DNA from: Ampullaceana balthica
Lineage: Eukaryota > Mollusca > Gastropoda > Lymnaeidae
NCBI GenBank assembly: GCA_944989445.1
Contig: CALYLW010000345.1
Coordinates: 515,001-579,000 of the forward strand
Reading direction: 5' to 3'
Length of the DNA: 64,000 nt
Positions 1 to 11,250 of the stretch are shown in pieces. The notes beneath the pieces are model-generated. The model did no database searches, was not told where the DNA came from, and saw only the letters and a program-made list of their open reading frames with translations. The position numbers were made by a program, and so were the translations under genes. Numbering within the stretch: position 1 is the first letter of the stretch; every line of letters begins with the position of its first letter.

Positions 1-89
1 TATCAACACATTGTCATAAAATTTAGTTCAAAATATTCTTAATTTTCAATGTCCGTGAGAAATTTTCAGTTTAATGACGTCATAAATTT

Positions 90-192
90 CTATTTTTGGG
101 CTTTAATCGAAATTATCGATTAATTAATCGATACATTTTCAAAAGTTTAACGATTAAATTTAAATTAATCGATAATAGCCCATTAATATATA
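90..192. repeat. AT-rich palindromic segment with ATCGATTAAT motifs
   Basis: Several copies of the self-complementary core attaatcgat or its complement lie close together. Similar motifs recur at 11763-11830 and 12108-12150. This may be a decayed short inverted-repeat element; no boundaries or target duplication can be defined. Confidence 0.3.
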
Positions 193-217
193 TATATATT
201 ATATATATATCTATTAT

Positions 218-462
218 CTTTATCTCTCTCTCCCGCTCTCTCTCCCTCTATCTCTCTCTATTTCTTTCTCTCTATATATATCTCTCTCTATCTCTCTCTC
301 TATCTCTATATCTATCAATCTCTATTTCTTTCTATCTCTCCCTCTCTCTCTCCCCCTGTCTCTCTCTCTTTCTGCCTGTCTCATTTTCATCCCACAATCT
401 TCTCTGCCTTCTCTCTCTCTCTGTCTCCCTCCCACCTCTCTCTCTGTCTCTCTCTCTCTCTC

Positions 463-531
<69 letters not shown>

Positions 532-535
532 CTTG
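218..535. repeat. (CT)n microsatellite, interrupted
   Basis: A long pyrimidine tract dominated by CT, with the purest stretch at about 462-524 and interruptions upstream by TAT, CCC and TGC. It leaves long open frames of Ser/Leu on + and Arg/Glu on -, which are composition artefacts rather than genes. Confidence 0.95.
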
Positions 536-539
536 CCTG

Positions 540-1198
540 TCTCATTTTCATTCCTCAATCTTTCTTGCCTTCTTTCTCCTTCTTCTTTTCTATTTGGTAT
601 TATGAACTGTTAATTTTATATTTAGTTTGTCTTATAAATTATATCTAATGAAAGTGAAAGACACATGGAGTTAAATGAATGTATGTATCTTTTATTAAAA
701 CAGTTACATACTTTACTCACGAAAGTAATTCAGAGCCAGGTGGAAAAAAAAACTATGTTGATCGATTGTTAAATGTAACCAAATCCGAGTCGACGGAATC
801 AATTTTATGTTGAACGAAAAATTGTTTTAATTGTTTATGGTTGACTGGTAAAGGGAAATAGTAATTTTGATGCCCCCCCCCCTTTACGGTTACGTTTTTA
901 GTCGTAGTTATATTAGGCGTGGATTAGAGCTCATTGATATTTTTAGGGCCCATATTTCAAACATTCACTCAAGGTCATAGGTCATGTGGTCAAGAAAAAA
1001 GTCCAGGACTTGTTCTGTGAATATGTTCAAGTACAAAAAACGCTTTGTACTTCGTTTGACTATCACCATTTTAAGGTACAAAACCATCAAAGAAAATGAA
1101 TTAATTCAATGACTGCCCATTGACATGCATTCTTAACTTACCTTTTTGTCTCTTCCAAACTGCGTGGCCGTGTTTCCATGTTGTTTAAACGTATGTAG
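540..1198. other. Non-coding AT-rich stretch
   Basis: No coding frame, RNA gene or clear repeat seen, apart from a C run near 872. Confidence 0.5.
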
Positions 1199-1600
1199 CA
1201 TGTCAAGTTAACCTGACATCTAACAAGTCTCATTATTTCTCTAGATGAGCCCCCGCTAGTCATATGGGCGGAGCAGCTCATGACATATCAATTAATCTCA
1301 TGTCAAGTTAACCTGACATCTAACAAGTCTCATTATTTCTCTAGACGAGCCCCCGCTAGTCATATGGGCGGAGCTGCTCATGACATGTCAATTAATCTCA
1401 TGTCAAGTTAACCTGACATCTAACAAGTCTCATTATTTCTCTAGATGAGCCCCCGCTAGTCATATGGGCGGAGCAGCTCATGACATATCAATTAATCTCA
1501 TGTCAAGTTAACCTGACATCTAACAAGTCTCATTATTTCTCTAGACGAGCCCCCGCTAGTCATATGGGCGGAGCCGCTCATGACATGTCAATTAATCTCC
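1199..1600 (+). repeat. 100-bp tandem repeat, four copies in alternating pairs
   Basis: The phrase tgtcaagttaacctgacatc begins at 1201, 1301, 1401 and 1501, giving an exact 100-bp period. Copies 1 and 3 share ctagatgagc, gagcagctca and tgacatatca. Copies 2 and 4 share ctagacgagc and tgacatgtca. The array is therefore a duplicated 200-bp dimer. The downstream 1600-1750 is GC-richer and unassigned. Confidence 0.9.
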
Positions 1601-1904
1601 ACGCCCAAACAAGTCTGTGAAGGGGTGAGGCGCCTCCCACCAGGTGTCCGGCCGGGTGAAGACAAAGGTAAAAGTGAGACTCTGGTCAGCAAGCCCTTGG
1701 AGGGTGGTGACTACACATGTGTGAAATGTCTTATCATTAGACCCTCATGATTCATTAGAATTTATTAAAATTTAAATTTCTTCCTTGAAATCTCCAAAGA
1801 CATAATGAGATTTCTGAATGCTTTGTGGTATCAATTTCATGATAACATCTCAAACTGCGATTGGATGATAGTAATTTGAAAATAAGAATTTTAAAAAAAA
1901 GTTT

Positions 1905-2440
1905 GTATCTTTGTTTGTGCGAGTGTTGGTTGGTCGTTCGTCCGTCGTAGTAGACGAGGACCACTGACATCATATTAGTCCAGTACTTAGGTCACCACGT
2001 ATGTCCTCTAGCGGCTAATTAGCCCTATTCTTGCGCGAAATTTGTTTCCGCACCGCATGTTGGACAAGAGATGGATGAGATCCCTTCAGGAGTGTTTTGT
2101 ACACGGTCTTTCTTGACCTGACGTTTGGACTTGGCAGCCTGTTGTTTTCAGACAGCAGCGCCATTCCGTATCATAGAGCGCCAGGGGGCTCGGTCACTGG
2201 CTGCTGCCTCCAAGGAGTCATGTCCAATATCAAAGGCCTGTAGAGCAGTTTTGAGGGTATCCTAAGTAGACCTCCGCGTGCTCTATGCCCTTCAGTAAGC
2301 TCACCATAGTGTAGCCTCTTTAGGAGCCGATAGTCCGGCATGCGCACGACATGCCCCGCCCAGCGTAGTTGGCACTGCATGAGGCTTATGTAGATGCTGG
2401 GTAGTCCTGCCTGGATAATATTTGTGTGTGAGCGTATGGA
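1905..2440 (-). mobile_element. 5'-truncated LINE, 3' end only, same family as the element at 37450-40990
   Basis: On the - strand a decayed frame reads AGLPSIYISLMQCQLRWAGH and continues to RLLKRLHYGEL, matching the C-terminal part of the LINE at 40480-40620. Near 2075-2020 it continues into a zinc-finger remnant (CPTC, then after a frameshift RARIGLIS) corresponding to the LINE finger at 40849-40911. The trailing sequence near 1935 (gacggacgaac) matches the LINE sequence just after its stop near 40970. It is a dead fragment keeping only the 3' end of the parent element, as expected of 5'-truncated reverse transcription. Confidence 0.8.
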
Positions 2441-2639
2441 TGAAATAAAGAACACCTTTAAATCAAAACAATATTCCCTTATTAATTCACCAGTTATTCC
2501 AAACAGTTTAGCTCTGAATAGATCCTTATTTATTACATCTTAGTTACACATCTAACATTGGCAACACATTGAGCCACGTGAGACATAAGCTAAAATATCT
2601 CAGAACAGAATAATTGTAATATTTGTGAGATCTAATGTC

Positions 2640-2942
2640 AGGTGTGTGAGAGCCAATGTTAGGAGTGTGACAGCCAATATTAGGTGTGTAACAGCCAATG
2701 TTAGGTGTGTGACAGCCAATGTTAAATTGTGACAGCCAATGTTAGGTGTATGACAGCCAATGTTATGAGTGTGACAGCCAATGTAAGGTATGTGAAGCCA
2801 ATGTTAGGTGTGTGACAGCCAATGTTAAATTTGTGACAGCCAATGTTAGGTGTGTGACAGCCAATGTTAGGGGCGTGACAGCCAATGTTACGAGTGTGAC
2901 AACCAAAATTAGGGGTGTGACAGCCAATGTTAGGTGTGTGAT
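2640..2942 (+). repeat. 21-bp minisatellite, about 14 copies
   Basis: Tandem copies of gacagccaatgttaggtgtgt with scattered substitutions and a few 1-5 base length changes. It ends about 25 bp upstream of the candidate exon at 2968, so if that exon is real the array is intronic. Confidence 0.93.
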
Positions 2943-2967
2943 CCATTGACTCTTATGATTTCCTCAG

Positions 2968-3061
2968 CTTCACCTCAAGACTGTAGCTCGACCAGCTCAG
3001 CCAGCAGCAAGGAAAGCGCCTCCCCTGACCCCCAACTCACTCACTCACCAAACAGCCAACA
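2968..3061 (+). CDS. Candidate small internal exon upstream of the large + strand exon
   Basis: The 94-bp stretch is bounded by an acceptor (tgatttcctcag, AG at 2966-2967) and a donor (GTGAGT at 3062). It is GC-richer than its flanks. Two frames are open. The frame starting at 2968 (LHLKTVARPAQ..., ending one base into a codon) is phase-compatible with the acceptors of the next exon at 3363 or 3369. The other frame, starting at 2970 (SPQDCSSTSSASSKESASPD...), looks more like the Ser-rich downstream protein but would run into TGA after splicing to those acceptors. The exon is therefore plausible but its frame is uncertain. No ORF evidence exists upstream in this window. Confidence 0.4.
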
Positions 3062-3363
3062 GTGAGTTCAAATCTCATCACATTTAACGTTTTTTGGCCA
3101 ACACAAATTTTAATAAGACAGAAGTTGAAATGTTTTATAAACTTATAGTTTACATTTATTGTTAATTTCTACTTGATGATCATTGAGATTTATTTTAGTT
3201 TAGTGAACTGGGCGACTTTCTTTCAATACTTACATTTATATTTCATCTTACGTGCTGAGTCTAAGCTCCATTTTAACGATTAAATTACTTATTTTATAGT
3301 TAGCATTTATATTCACAACATCTTTAATTTACACTTTTATTTCTACTCATCATTCGTTTCAAG
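3062..3363 (+). other. Inferred 302-bp intron
   Basis: AT-rich spacer between GTGAGT at 3062 and a pyrimidine-rich acceptor ending cattcgtttcaag at 3363. A second AG six bases further, at 3369, would give an alternative acceptor in the same phase, removing two codons. Confidence 0.45.
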
Positions 3364-6300
3364 TTCAAGGCCGTGACTCAGACTCTAAGTTGACCACACA
3401 GACCAGCTTCTCTGAGGCCATGATAAAGATCTCCAAGGCTGCTGACACCATCCGACAAGCCAGACAGATGTTGTCCTCACTGGTCAACATCAACGAGCTC
3501 AACAACAACAACGACCCTGACCAACACAACGACATCAGCGACAGCAGCCAGTCTGACCAGATCAAGGCCGTCGCCTCAACCGGCTCAACCAGTAGCACCC
3601 CAAAAACGAAGACTCTTCAAACCCAACTAGCACCTGACGACGACGAACAACCGCGAAGTGAGACGAACTTCCCCGAACCCATCTTGGTCAAGACGGCGGT
3701 CTCCCCAACCAACGAGAATTCTTTCACGGACGCCGAGTGTTCGGTCACGCCGAAGTCCGTGTCGGACAGAAGCAGGGCGGTGTCACTGACAGATTCGGGA
3801 ATCTCAAGGTCTACGACAAACTTTCCTTCACGTCTGAACGAGATCCAAACTAGGGAATCTCCTAGAAATATCGAAAGGCAGCAAATGTCGAATTTGCGAG
3901 CTAACCTGTTTGCCGAGCGAATGGGCTGGTCGTCCAATATGGCCCAGCACATGCTGCAGGCGTCGAGGATAGTCCGTTATCCTCGCACGTATGGACCGAT
4001 CTATAGGCGACCGGTGACGAACGCGTCCACGACCGAACTTGCCAACCGAACGCAGCAGCTGACCTCGTTGATTGCTCAAGCTCATCAAGGTCAAGGTCTG
4101 CCAAGCCCGCAAGTGACGTCTCCTCCGGAGCGACCGCTAACGAATGGTAGAGTCCAAAATTCTTGTCACGTGACAATCACTGAATCAGACTCACGTGATC
4201 AGCCTCATCAGGGTGGTGGGGATGTGCTAGAACATTCCGAGAAACCAAACGTCTCGAAAATTGTGCACACAATAACCTTGAATGACCTCCGGGTGGCCTT
4301 GGATTTGGTTCTTAAAAATCTGGGAAAGCCTGAGAGTTGGTCTGGGATTTCCCACAACCTGAACGACCCCCAGTTGGCCGCGTCTAAAGTAGGCTCCAAC
4401 GGATTTTTTCTTGCGCCCTTCGACTTCACCTGCGCACCGACGGCGTACAACAATGTCGTGACGACGGTCAACAACAACGATGACGAAGTGCTCGGTGCAT
4501 CGCCAGTGGTCACAGATACACGGGAGTCGCCTGTTTACGACTACGAGGCTCTGAACGACGGAAGGGAACAGACATCTAACCCCATTCAACCGAAACCTGC
4601 TGGCAGCAGCCATTCCAAATTGTGCGAGGCTGGGGGCGGGGAGAGCACGAGAGAACTGGGAAAATCTGAGGGAGTTCTTGAATCTGTTAGTGAAAATGTT
4701 CAAGACAATATTTCCACATCAGAGACCCATGCATGCTGGGGACAAAGCGATAACTTGCTAACACTTCCATCCAATATTCTCATCTGTGACAATGAAAAAT
4801 GCTCAATAATGTTTGAAGACGAAGGAGAGCCGCGCAGTCAAATCCGCGATTCAAAGTCAAACTTTCCGTGCAGTGTCGTGGAGGAGTGCGGCGACAGCGC
4901 AGTTTGTGACGTCAACTGCACGAGTCTCGATAAATGCATCTCTCTCGCTGTCAGTGAGGGACTGGGTGACGTCAGCGAGAAGGAACTGGATGTCCTGTCG
5001 CGTGCACCGGGCGGGGATCACTCGACAGGCCAAGACGGATCATGTTTTGATTCCCTGCCACCGAGCTCTAGCCCCAATCTGGAGATACACCTGAGCCACG
5101 AGGTGACAGTCCCAGTCCAGACCGTGGCGGCCACGCGTGAGTCCGACAGTCCAGATTTTGTTTTCGGTCGTCATGATTATTTGTTCAGAGAAGAGCAGTG
5201 GCCGACGGGACGGACCCAGTTGACGCATGTCAGTCCAATCAACGAATCTCGCCCTGCTAGCATGGACCAGGACTCGAAGTCGACTGACGATGGGGATGCC
5301 GAAATAGCCCTCAAGGTCATCAGTAATGACAGCCGGGCCACCGAGCCCCAATGGCCAACTCCGTGCTTTCGGCCTAGGGAAGACGCAAGGCATAATAGAC
5401 CGTGCAGCGCTTGGGGGGAAGGTCAAGACGACCCCTACGCGGCCGACAGATCTGCGTTTGAAAGTGAGAACGGATGCGACAGCCCGGAGGAAAGCTTTCA
5501 CGAAATTAAAGAAATTCCGTTTTACGCAGGTAAAATAACGGGAAGGGAGATTATCGACTGCAGCTCGGGAATAGCTGAGGCTGTTAAGAAAACCTCGTTC
5601 AGCAGTCAGCCCTCTGTTTCAGACGAGAAGCCCAGAGCAGCGATGGGGTTTGCTGATGAATCAGGGGACAACAAGGTTCTCGTTGACGAATCTGAAGACA
5701 AACAAATCATGGTCGAGACCGACAAAGTCATCCTCGAAGCCGGGGAGGAAGGGGGGTCAACGGATGTCAGTGACGTGTCATCTGTCACTGTCAAGTCAGT
5801 GTCCATCGGAATGTCCATCAGCTCCGCCATTAAAAGCTTTGTCAACCGCAGGAGCGTCCGGAAGCGACCGATACGAACACATTTCCAGGATAGAAATATT
5901 TCAGAGTTTAGCGTCCGGCCGGCTGAATCTGAAAACAAACCGGTTGTTGCTGACCGTGAAGCTGTCTTGGAGGAAGAAGTAGAGAAATGCATGCAGCAGC
6001 CCAACACTTGCGTCACCCGAGAGAAATCGAACATTTTCGTCCCAATCGACAGGGCTCAAGAAGCCTCTCACATCTTCGTCTCTCAGTCGGGAACGATACT
6101 GAAATCGATCCTCACGAGACCGAAATCGCCCAGAGTGGTTCCCATGCTGGACGCAGACCAAGAGAATGACGTCGAGCCTGACATCATCAGTATGCCCAAG
6201 TGTTCTCTAGAACGTAAAGTCACGTGGGACGCTATCTCCAAAGGCTCGGGCGACCACGTCAGCCCCACACTGTCCCCTTCTCCCCCTTGCACCAAGCCGA

Positions 6301-6419
6301 CGGATTGTGTGACGTCAGACGACAAGTCCAACGCACCATCTCCGGCGTCCACAAATCCAGGGTTTTTGGAGAGAATTCGCCGATTGTTTAAAGCGTGTAT
6401 TCCTTCTTGGGGAAGATGA
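3364..6419 (+). CDS. Large 3'-terminal exon of an unrecognised, mostly disordered protein
   Basis: One frame is open for over 3 kb and ends at TGA 6417-6419. It has no natural ATG at the left edge: the frame runs back through the acceptor at 3363 or 3369, and the first in-frame ATG is at 3420. It is therefore probably the last exon of a longer gene. I recognise no catalytic domain, signal peptide or membrane span. Counting from the codon at 3390, residues 7-34 form an amphipathic, possibly coiled-coil helix. The middle is rich in Ser, Thr, Asp and Glu and looks disordered, with less polar islands near residues 170-205 (AERMGWSSNMAQ), 295-340 and 700-725. RKVTW at 942-946 fits the RVxF docking motif for protein phosphatase 1. 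TILK at 902-905 resembles, but does not match, the SILK motif often found N-terminal to RVxF. The last 20 residues (PGFLERIRRLFKACIPSWGR) form a basic amphipathic tail. The GC content is well above the surroundings. A scaffold or phosphatase-regulatory role is inference only. Confidence 0.8.
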
Positions 6420-6913
6420 GTTGAACTTTGTTGGCGTGCGTGCCTTAGAAAGATGAGTTACAGCCTGTATAACTTCCTGGGATATCAGATGCAGCTTTCA
6501 TTATTCCCAGGAGAATGAGTTTCTTTCTCAGATAAGGTTTTTCATATTTTTTTAGGTTAAGAAACAAACCTTAATCCTAAATACCTTCGGTAAATCACGT
6601 GATTTTGATATTTAATGTTTGAAAAGAATGCTAAAACAGACAAAATGTAAAAATAATCATCGCCATATTTTATTAAATGATTCCCACGTCACTCAAATAA
6701 GGCCATTTTTATTGTAGAAAGTTTAAAATAATTAATAGTTAAAGTTAGAGAATATTCAAGGTAATATAACTGAAATGTTCCAACAGAAAATTCAAAGGCC
6801 TTGACAACTCTGAGGTAATTGAAAAGAAACGTATTAATAACATGAGACATAAAATCCTCATCAAACTAGTTCAATATAGACAGAATATCTTCACATGGCC
6901 TTGGAATATTTGA
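6420..6913 (+). other. Probable 3' untranslated region of the large + strand gene
   Basis: AT-rich sequence between the TGA at 6417 and the AATAAA at 6914, with no coding signal on either strand. Confidence 0.5.
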
Positions 6914-6976
6914 AATAAACTTCAAGATGTGTGTATGTATGTGTGTGTGTGTGTATGTGTGTATGTATGTTTGTGT
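6914..6976 (+). terminator. Candidate poly(A) signal with GT-rich downstream element
   Basis: AATAAA at 6914-6919 is followed from about 6929 by an alternating GT/GTAT tract to 6976, the layout of a cleavage signal plus GU-rich downstream element. It lies about 495 bp after the stop codon of the large exon. The GT tract is also a simple microsatellite, so the pairing may be coincidental. Confidence 0.5.
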
Positions 6977-7496
6977 AAGTTGTGGGACAGGGGCTCATTT
7001 AGATTTCAGATCATTTTAATATAATTTATTTCTATAAAATACATTGTCATACATTTCTACATTTTTAATTTTTATAACAACCAATGCTTTAGACATGTAC
7101 CTGTATAATTTTGTTTAAGTAAAGATTCATTTCTTTATACCCACGATTCTGGCTTTAGTTTTTTCTTGCCGCCACTCTGCAGAGCATTGCAAAAAGAAAT
7201 TCCAGTGAGAAAAGGTTCTGAAAGAATTAGACCCGAGTTCTGTTGTTTACACAGTGTTAGGGCCCTTAAATGGCATGTTGGCCCAGAGTTAACATAAAAA
7301 ATGGCTGGGGGGGGTTGGGGGGGTCTAGCTGTCAAAGGTCAAACGGCATGGAAGCAGTGTACTAGAGGGATCTAATTTGCTATTGGGGAAAGGCATACAT
7401 TAACCGATGCACTCTTCAGGTCAGGAATAAGTTAAGTGTATTACTAGAGTCACTCGTTCATGAAACAATATGGTTATATAGTCGATGGCTCTAAAA

Positions 7497-7677
7497 CAGG
7501 GGTCGGCAAACGCCAAAAGTTACAATTTATAACATTTTACAGTTTTTTCAGCCGCTAAAATGAGTTTTGAAAATAAAATATTATATAATTATTAACAGTT
7601 GCACATGTAACTAGAGAGCCGCACCTTGTAATCGAATGAGCCGCATGCGGTTCGTGAGCCGCAGGTTGTCGACCCTG
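7497..7677. mobile_element. hAT-type MITE with perfect 8-bp target duplication
   Basis: A 181-bp element starts CAGGGGTCGGCAAACG and ends TTGTCGACCCTG, near-perfect terminal inverted repeats. It is flanked on both sides by ctctaaaa (7489-7496 and 7678-7685). The 8-bp duplication and CAG...CTG ends indicate the hAT superfamily. It has no coding capacity. Confidence 0.92.
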
Positions 7678-7685
7678 CTCTAAAA

Positions 7686-8450
7686 CAATGTAGTGTTAGG
7701 GTCAAACATTAGCTACCTAGTCAACGTCCTAACAAATTCAACCCTAAAACTAAATGGACCATAAAATGTTTGTTTAATTTAGATGCGTACCAGTAATTCA
7801 AACTAAATATTGTTGAGGTAATATACTCTAGGAATATTATGAAGCCACGCTAAGTCTAAATAAGTACTATTAAACTCTAAATAATTTAAAGTAATTAGCA
7901 TTATAATCGAACTTACATTAATCAATTTTTTTACGAAAACATAGTATTCATTGACCACTGTACTATTCGGGTCAGGCATTACATTGTCCTACTTTTGGGG
8001 TCAAACAACAATGCCGCTAACAATTGGCTCAAAGAGATGGGACTCTTGGTACGTCGCAGTTACGGCAATCCCAAACTAGTGACCTATGGATCTAGTCAGT
8101 GCCCTGGTTCCGGAACCGCTCGAGAACATTCGGGGGCTGGGAGGTCATGCAATATTCAGTGGTCATGATGATAAGTGGCCAGTCCGTCTTGATAGTCTGA
8201 CCGGTCTGTGGACCCGAGTCCCAACTATTCCTGGCCCTGCATTAATGGTACGGCCGCGCGTTCATTCATGCATAATGCAGCTTCTCTTTTATCGACTGTG
8301 CATCCGAGTCATTTTCATATAGTTGTACTTGTGCACGCACTGAGTAATTATTAGTAGTAAACAGTGGGTAGATCTCACGTTGCTTACGGATTGGGTACAG
8401 AGAGAAATAATGACAATCTTTTAAAAATACATTATTAAAACACTAAATTA
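7686..8450. other. Intergenic stretch, nothing recognised
   Basis: AT-rich with a slightly GC-richer patch at 8040-8300. The open frame there lacks splice signals and any recognisable similarity. Confidence 0.4.
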
Positions 8451-8782
8451 AAAAAAACGTAAAAAATAAAGTTTTTGACAATAAATCCTTTATATTTGAG
8501 ACATAACTAAAAGTATTGATTATGTTAAATATAATACGCACCGCGAGACAGACTAGCATAAACATTTTCATGCGCCATAGAGATAATCTACAAATTCATT
8601 AATTAAGTTACAGCCTATTTGATCGATGTGACATTTCGATATGTCATTTTTATCGTCACCACGAGTCTGCCTGCAAAATTTCAGCTCGATAGGATACGGG
8701 AAAGTGGGTTAAAAATCGACCCAAAGTTTTTGCGACAAGTAATCAAGCAAGCAGACGCCACGAGTTAATATAAAGTATTAAA
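8451..8782 (+). mobile_element. Solo family-B element (TIR-like ends, CAAG-type tail)
   Basis: Begins acgtaaaaaataaagttttt, then ataaatcctttatat. It ends with aagcaagcag and gagttaatataaag. Internal tataatacgcaccgcgag and ctgcaaaatttcagctcgat match the 507-bp units at 42651-44665. This is an older, shorter and more diverged copy. Confidence 0.8.
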
Positions 8783-8802
8783 TTTTTTTAAAACCGTAAA
8801 AA

Positions 8803-9152
8803 CCATCCATCCATACATCCATCCATCAATCCATCCACCCACCCACCCATCCATCCATCCATCCATCAATCCATCCAAAAATCCATCCATAAATCCATCC
8901 ATCCACCCACCCACCCACCCATCCATACATCCATCCATCCATCCATCCATCAATCCATCCAAAAATCCATCCAAAAATCCATCCATCCACCCACCCACCC
9001 ACCCACCCATCCATCCATCCATCCATCCATCCACCCACCCACCCACCCATCCATCCATCCATCCATCCATCCATCCACCCATCCATCCAACCATCCATCC
9101 ATCCATCCATCAATCCATCCATAAATCCATCCATAAATCCATCCACCCATCC
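8803..9152. repeat. (ATCC)n tetranucleotide array with ACCC variants
   Basis: About 350 bp of ATCC with interspersed ACCC, AATCC and AAAA-containing units. It gives long Met/Asp/Gly/Trp frames on the - strand that are artefacts. Mixed variant blocks recur at about 130-bp spacing, suggesting block duplication. Confidence 0.95.
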
Positions 9153-9159
9153 ATTGCCT

Positions 9160-9726
9160 TAGCAATCATTATGTATATGCATGCAGTATAATGCATTATA
9201 TCATAAGTGATACCACGCCATTGTCTTTTAAAGCCAATCTATGAATATCCCACAAGGCGCATGCACATACTGTTAATAGGTCATTGCACGAGCGTTATAC
9301 CAACCTCCTATAAGGTTAACTTAGAATTATTCAAAACGACGACATATAAAGCCCCCAATAGTAATTAATGTACTCTTAACCGCCCTCCACTCATCGGGAC
9401 TTGTGTGGGTGTTGTTCAACATTTTATCAACATCGCATTTTCGTTTGTCGATTAAAAAAAAATAATAAAAATTTCAAACACGCTTTTCCATTTTTGCGCC
9501 ACATCGCGTCCTAAAGAAGCATATATGCAGCGAATAACGAGGAACGATTTCAGTCAACCTGAGAAACGATCACCAAACTGTCCATTGGACAATGGTGATT
9601 GTAATCCTAGGTAAAGTCATAATCGTGAGGGTGAGACAAGTAACTGTGTCCGAATAAATTAAATTGGTCTGTACATTACACTATCCACATATGTAGGATT
9701 TCAGTGAAGCATCTTCTTATGTTTAA
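9160..9726. other. Non-coding spacer
   Basis: No gene, repeat boundary or RNA signal recognised. Confidence 0.4.
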
Positions 9727-9935
9727 ATGACATATTGGCATGTTAAAATGATATATGGGCATGTTAAAATGACACATGGGCGTGTTAAAATGACATTTGG
9801 GCATGTTAAAATGACATTTTGGCATGTTAAAATGACATTTTGGCATGTGAAAATGACATATGGTCATGCTAAAATGAACAATGAGCATGTTAAAACAGCA
9901 TACGGGCATGTTAACTGACATTTAAGCATGTTTGG
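9727..9935 (+). repeat. 21-bp minisatellite, about 10 copies
   Basis: Tandem copies of gacatttgggcatgttaaaat with scattered substitutions, open in frames on both strands because the unit is a multiple of three. Confidence 0.93.
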
Positions 9936-10973
9936 GATAAAGTTTTTTTTTCAAATTAAAGATCTACAGAAAGTCATGATTTAAGTGTGAGATCTGTAAA
10001 AGTTTAACGTGGACATTTCAAGAGGAATGAAGGCAATGTTTGGTGACCAGTTGAAACAGAACAATGTCATAAGACAAACAATGAAATAACGTATAATATT
10101 GTATTAGGGCTTAGGCAGTCCTAGAGTGAATTGGTACAATAAATGTGCATGCCTTCATGTTACACTGTCTAATTAAATGACATATGGTATTTTACAAGAG
10201 CCATCAGACGCACATGGGTTTATGTTGCTTCTTATCTATTAAGTACGCTGCTTGTGTACAGAAGATTATTGCGGCCCACGCTTATCATCACTAAAACTCA
10301 CACTAAAATATCAAAATCAAGCATGAATCTACAACACTCGCATCAAAAGCTTTCATATTAGAAAAAAACACTAGAAGTCTTACATTTTTACGACAGAAGG
10401 AATTGTTTTAACCCAGAAGCCTGTGCGTGAGTTCTGACAATATTCCTTGCTCTGGCAATTTGTTTTTTTTTAGGTATGGACCTCGACTGTCTGACCAGTG
10501 ACCAGTCATGCAATCGAATTCAACGTGTGACGTCAAATAAATATTCTGATACTGATCTGATGTGTGATCGATGATTTTTATACCGCTCCCATTTGTAATT
10601 AAATATACTCTGCCACTCCCCTTTTTACACCTTCGCATACACGCACGCTCCTACAGATACACGCACATGCACGAAAAGATCCACACACAAACGAACGTAT
10701 CGACAAACACGCTCAAACTACTAATCCCAAAATAAATCTTGCAGGATCCAATAGCAAGAGTTCACTGACTAAATTGCCATGAAATAATGATCACGTGATT
10801 GACAGGTCGACACTTCCCGTCATTCTTGGCATGAATCATTTCGTGGACACACATTTTTACTGGGCAAAACAAATCATTTGCACGCGCATCGGTCATTGAC
10901 ACCATCGCTACAATGTCAACTACTCACGCAAAAGTCACATGCGTGTTAGCCGAACATAGCTTAGTCTGAAGAA
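9936..10973. other. Spacer with a possible SINE-tail fragment
   Basis: The phrase gtgtacagaagattattgcg near 10254 resembles the tail of the SINE downstream and the fragment near 34215. Otherwise no feature is recognised. Confidence 0.35.
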
Positions 10974-11250
10974 TTGGACGGTGGTCGAGTGGCAGCGCGC
11001 TCCGCCTGGCGTACCGAGTGTCATGGGTTCGAATCTCCGTGAAGGCTGGGATTTCTTCCCGGGCGTCCCTGAGTGCACCCAGCTCCAAATGGGTACCTGA
11101 CACTAGTTAGTAAAACAAAGGCGGCTGGGAAAATGCATGGTCCCTCATGGCCGTAGTTGTGAACACTGCGTCACTTGCCAATACCAGAAGGTAGAACGCA
11201 AGCATCTTCTGTACAGAAGGAGCGAGCGTCTTTATATAAAAGACAAGACA
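10974..11250 (+). mobile_element. tRNA-derived SINE with conserved central domain
   Basis: The head has a box A-like tggtcgagtgg (10982-10992) and a box B-like ggttcgaatc (11026-11035), the internal promoter elements for RNA polymerase III. Next comes a central block with cacccagctccaaatgggta followed by cctgaca and aaaggcggctgg. I recognise this as resembling the deeply conserved central domain of molluscan and other metazoan SINEs (Nin-type), from memory. The tail contains cttctgtacagaaggagcg. The tRNA stems are too degenerate for this to be a functional tRNA gene. Confidence 0.8.

Noticed and set aside
96..605. Long open frames across the (CT)n tract
   Set aside because: Pure microsatellite translation of Ser/Leu on one strand and Arg/Glu on the other.
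1199..1600. CRISPR-like array
   Set aside because: The units are contiguous 100-bp tandem copies without unique spacers, in a eukaryotic context.
3901..5501. Antisense frames inside the large + strand exon
   Set aside because: Shadow frames of the coding exon; the + strand frame is far longer and has coherent composition.
8765..9165. Repetitive Met/Asp/Gly/Trp frames on the - strand
   Set aside because: Translation of the (ATCC)n array in three frames; no gene signals.
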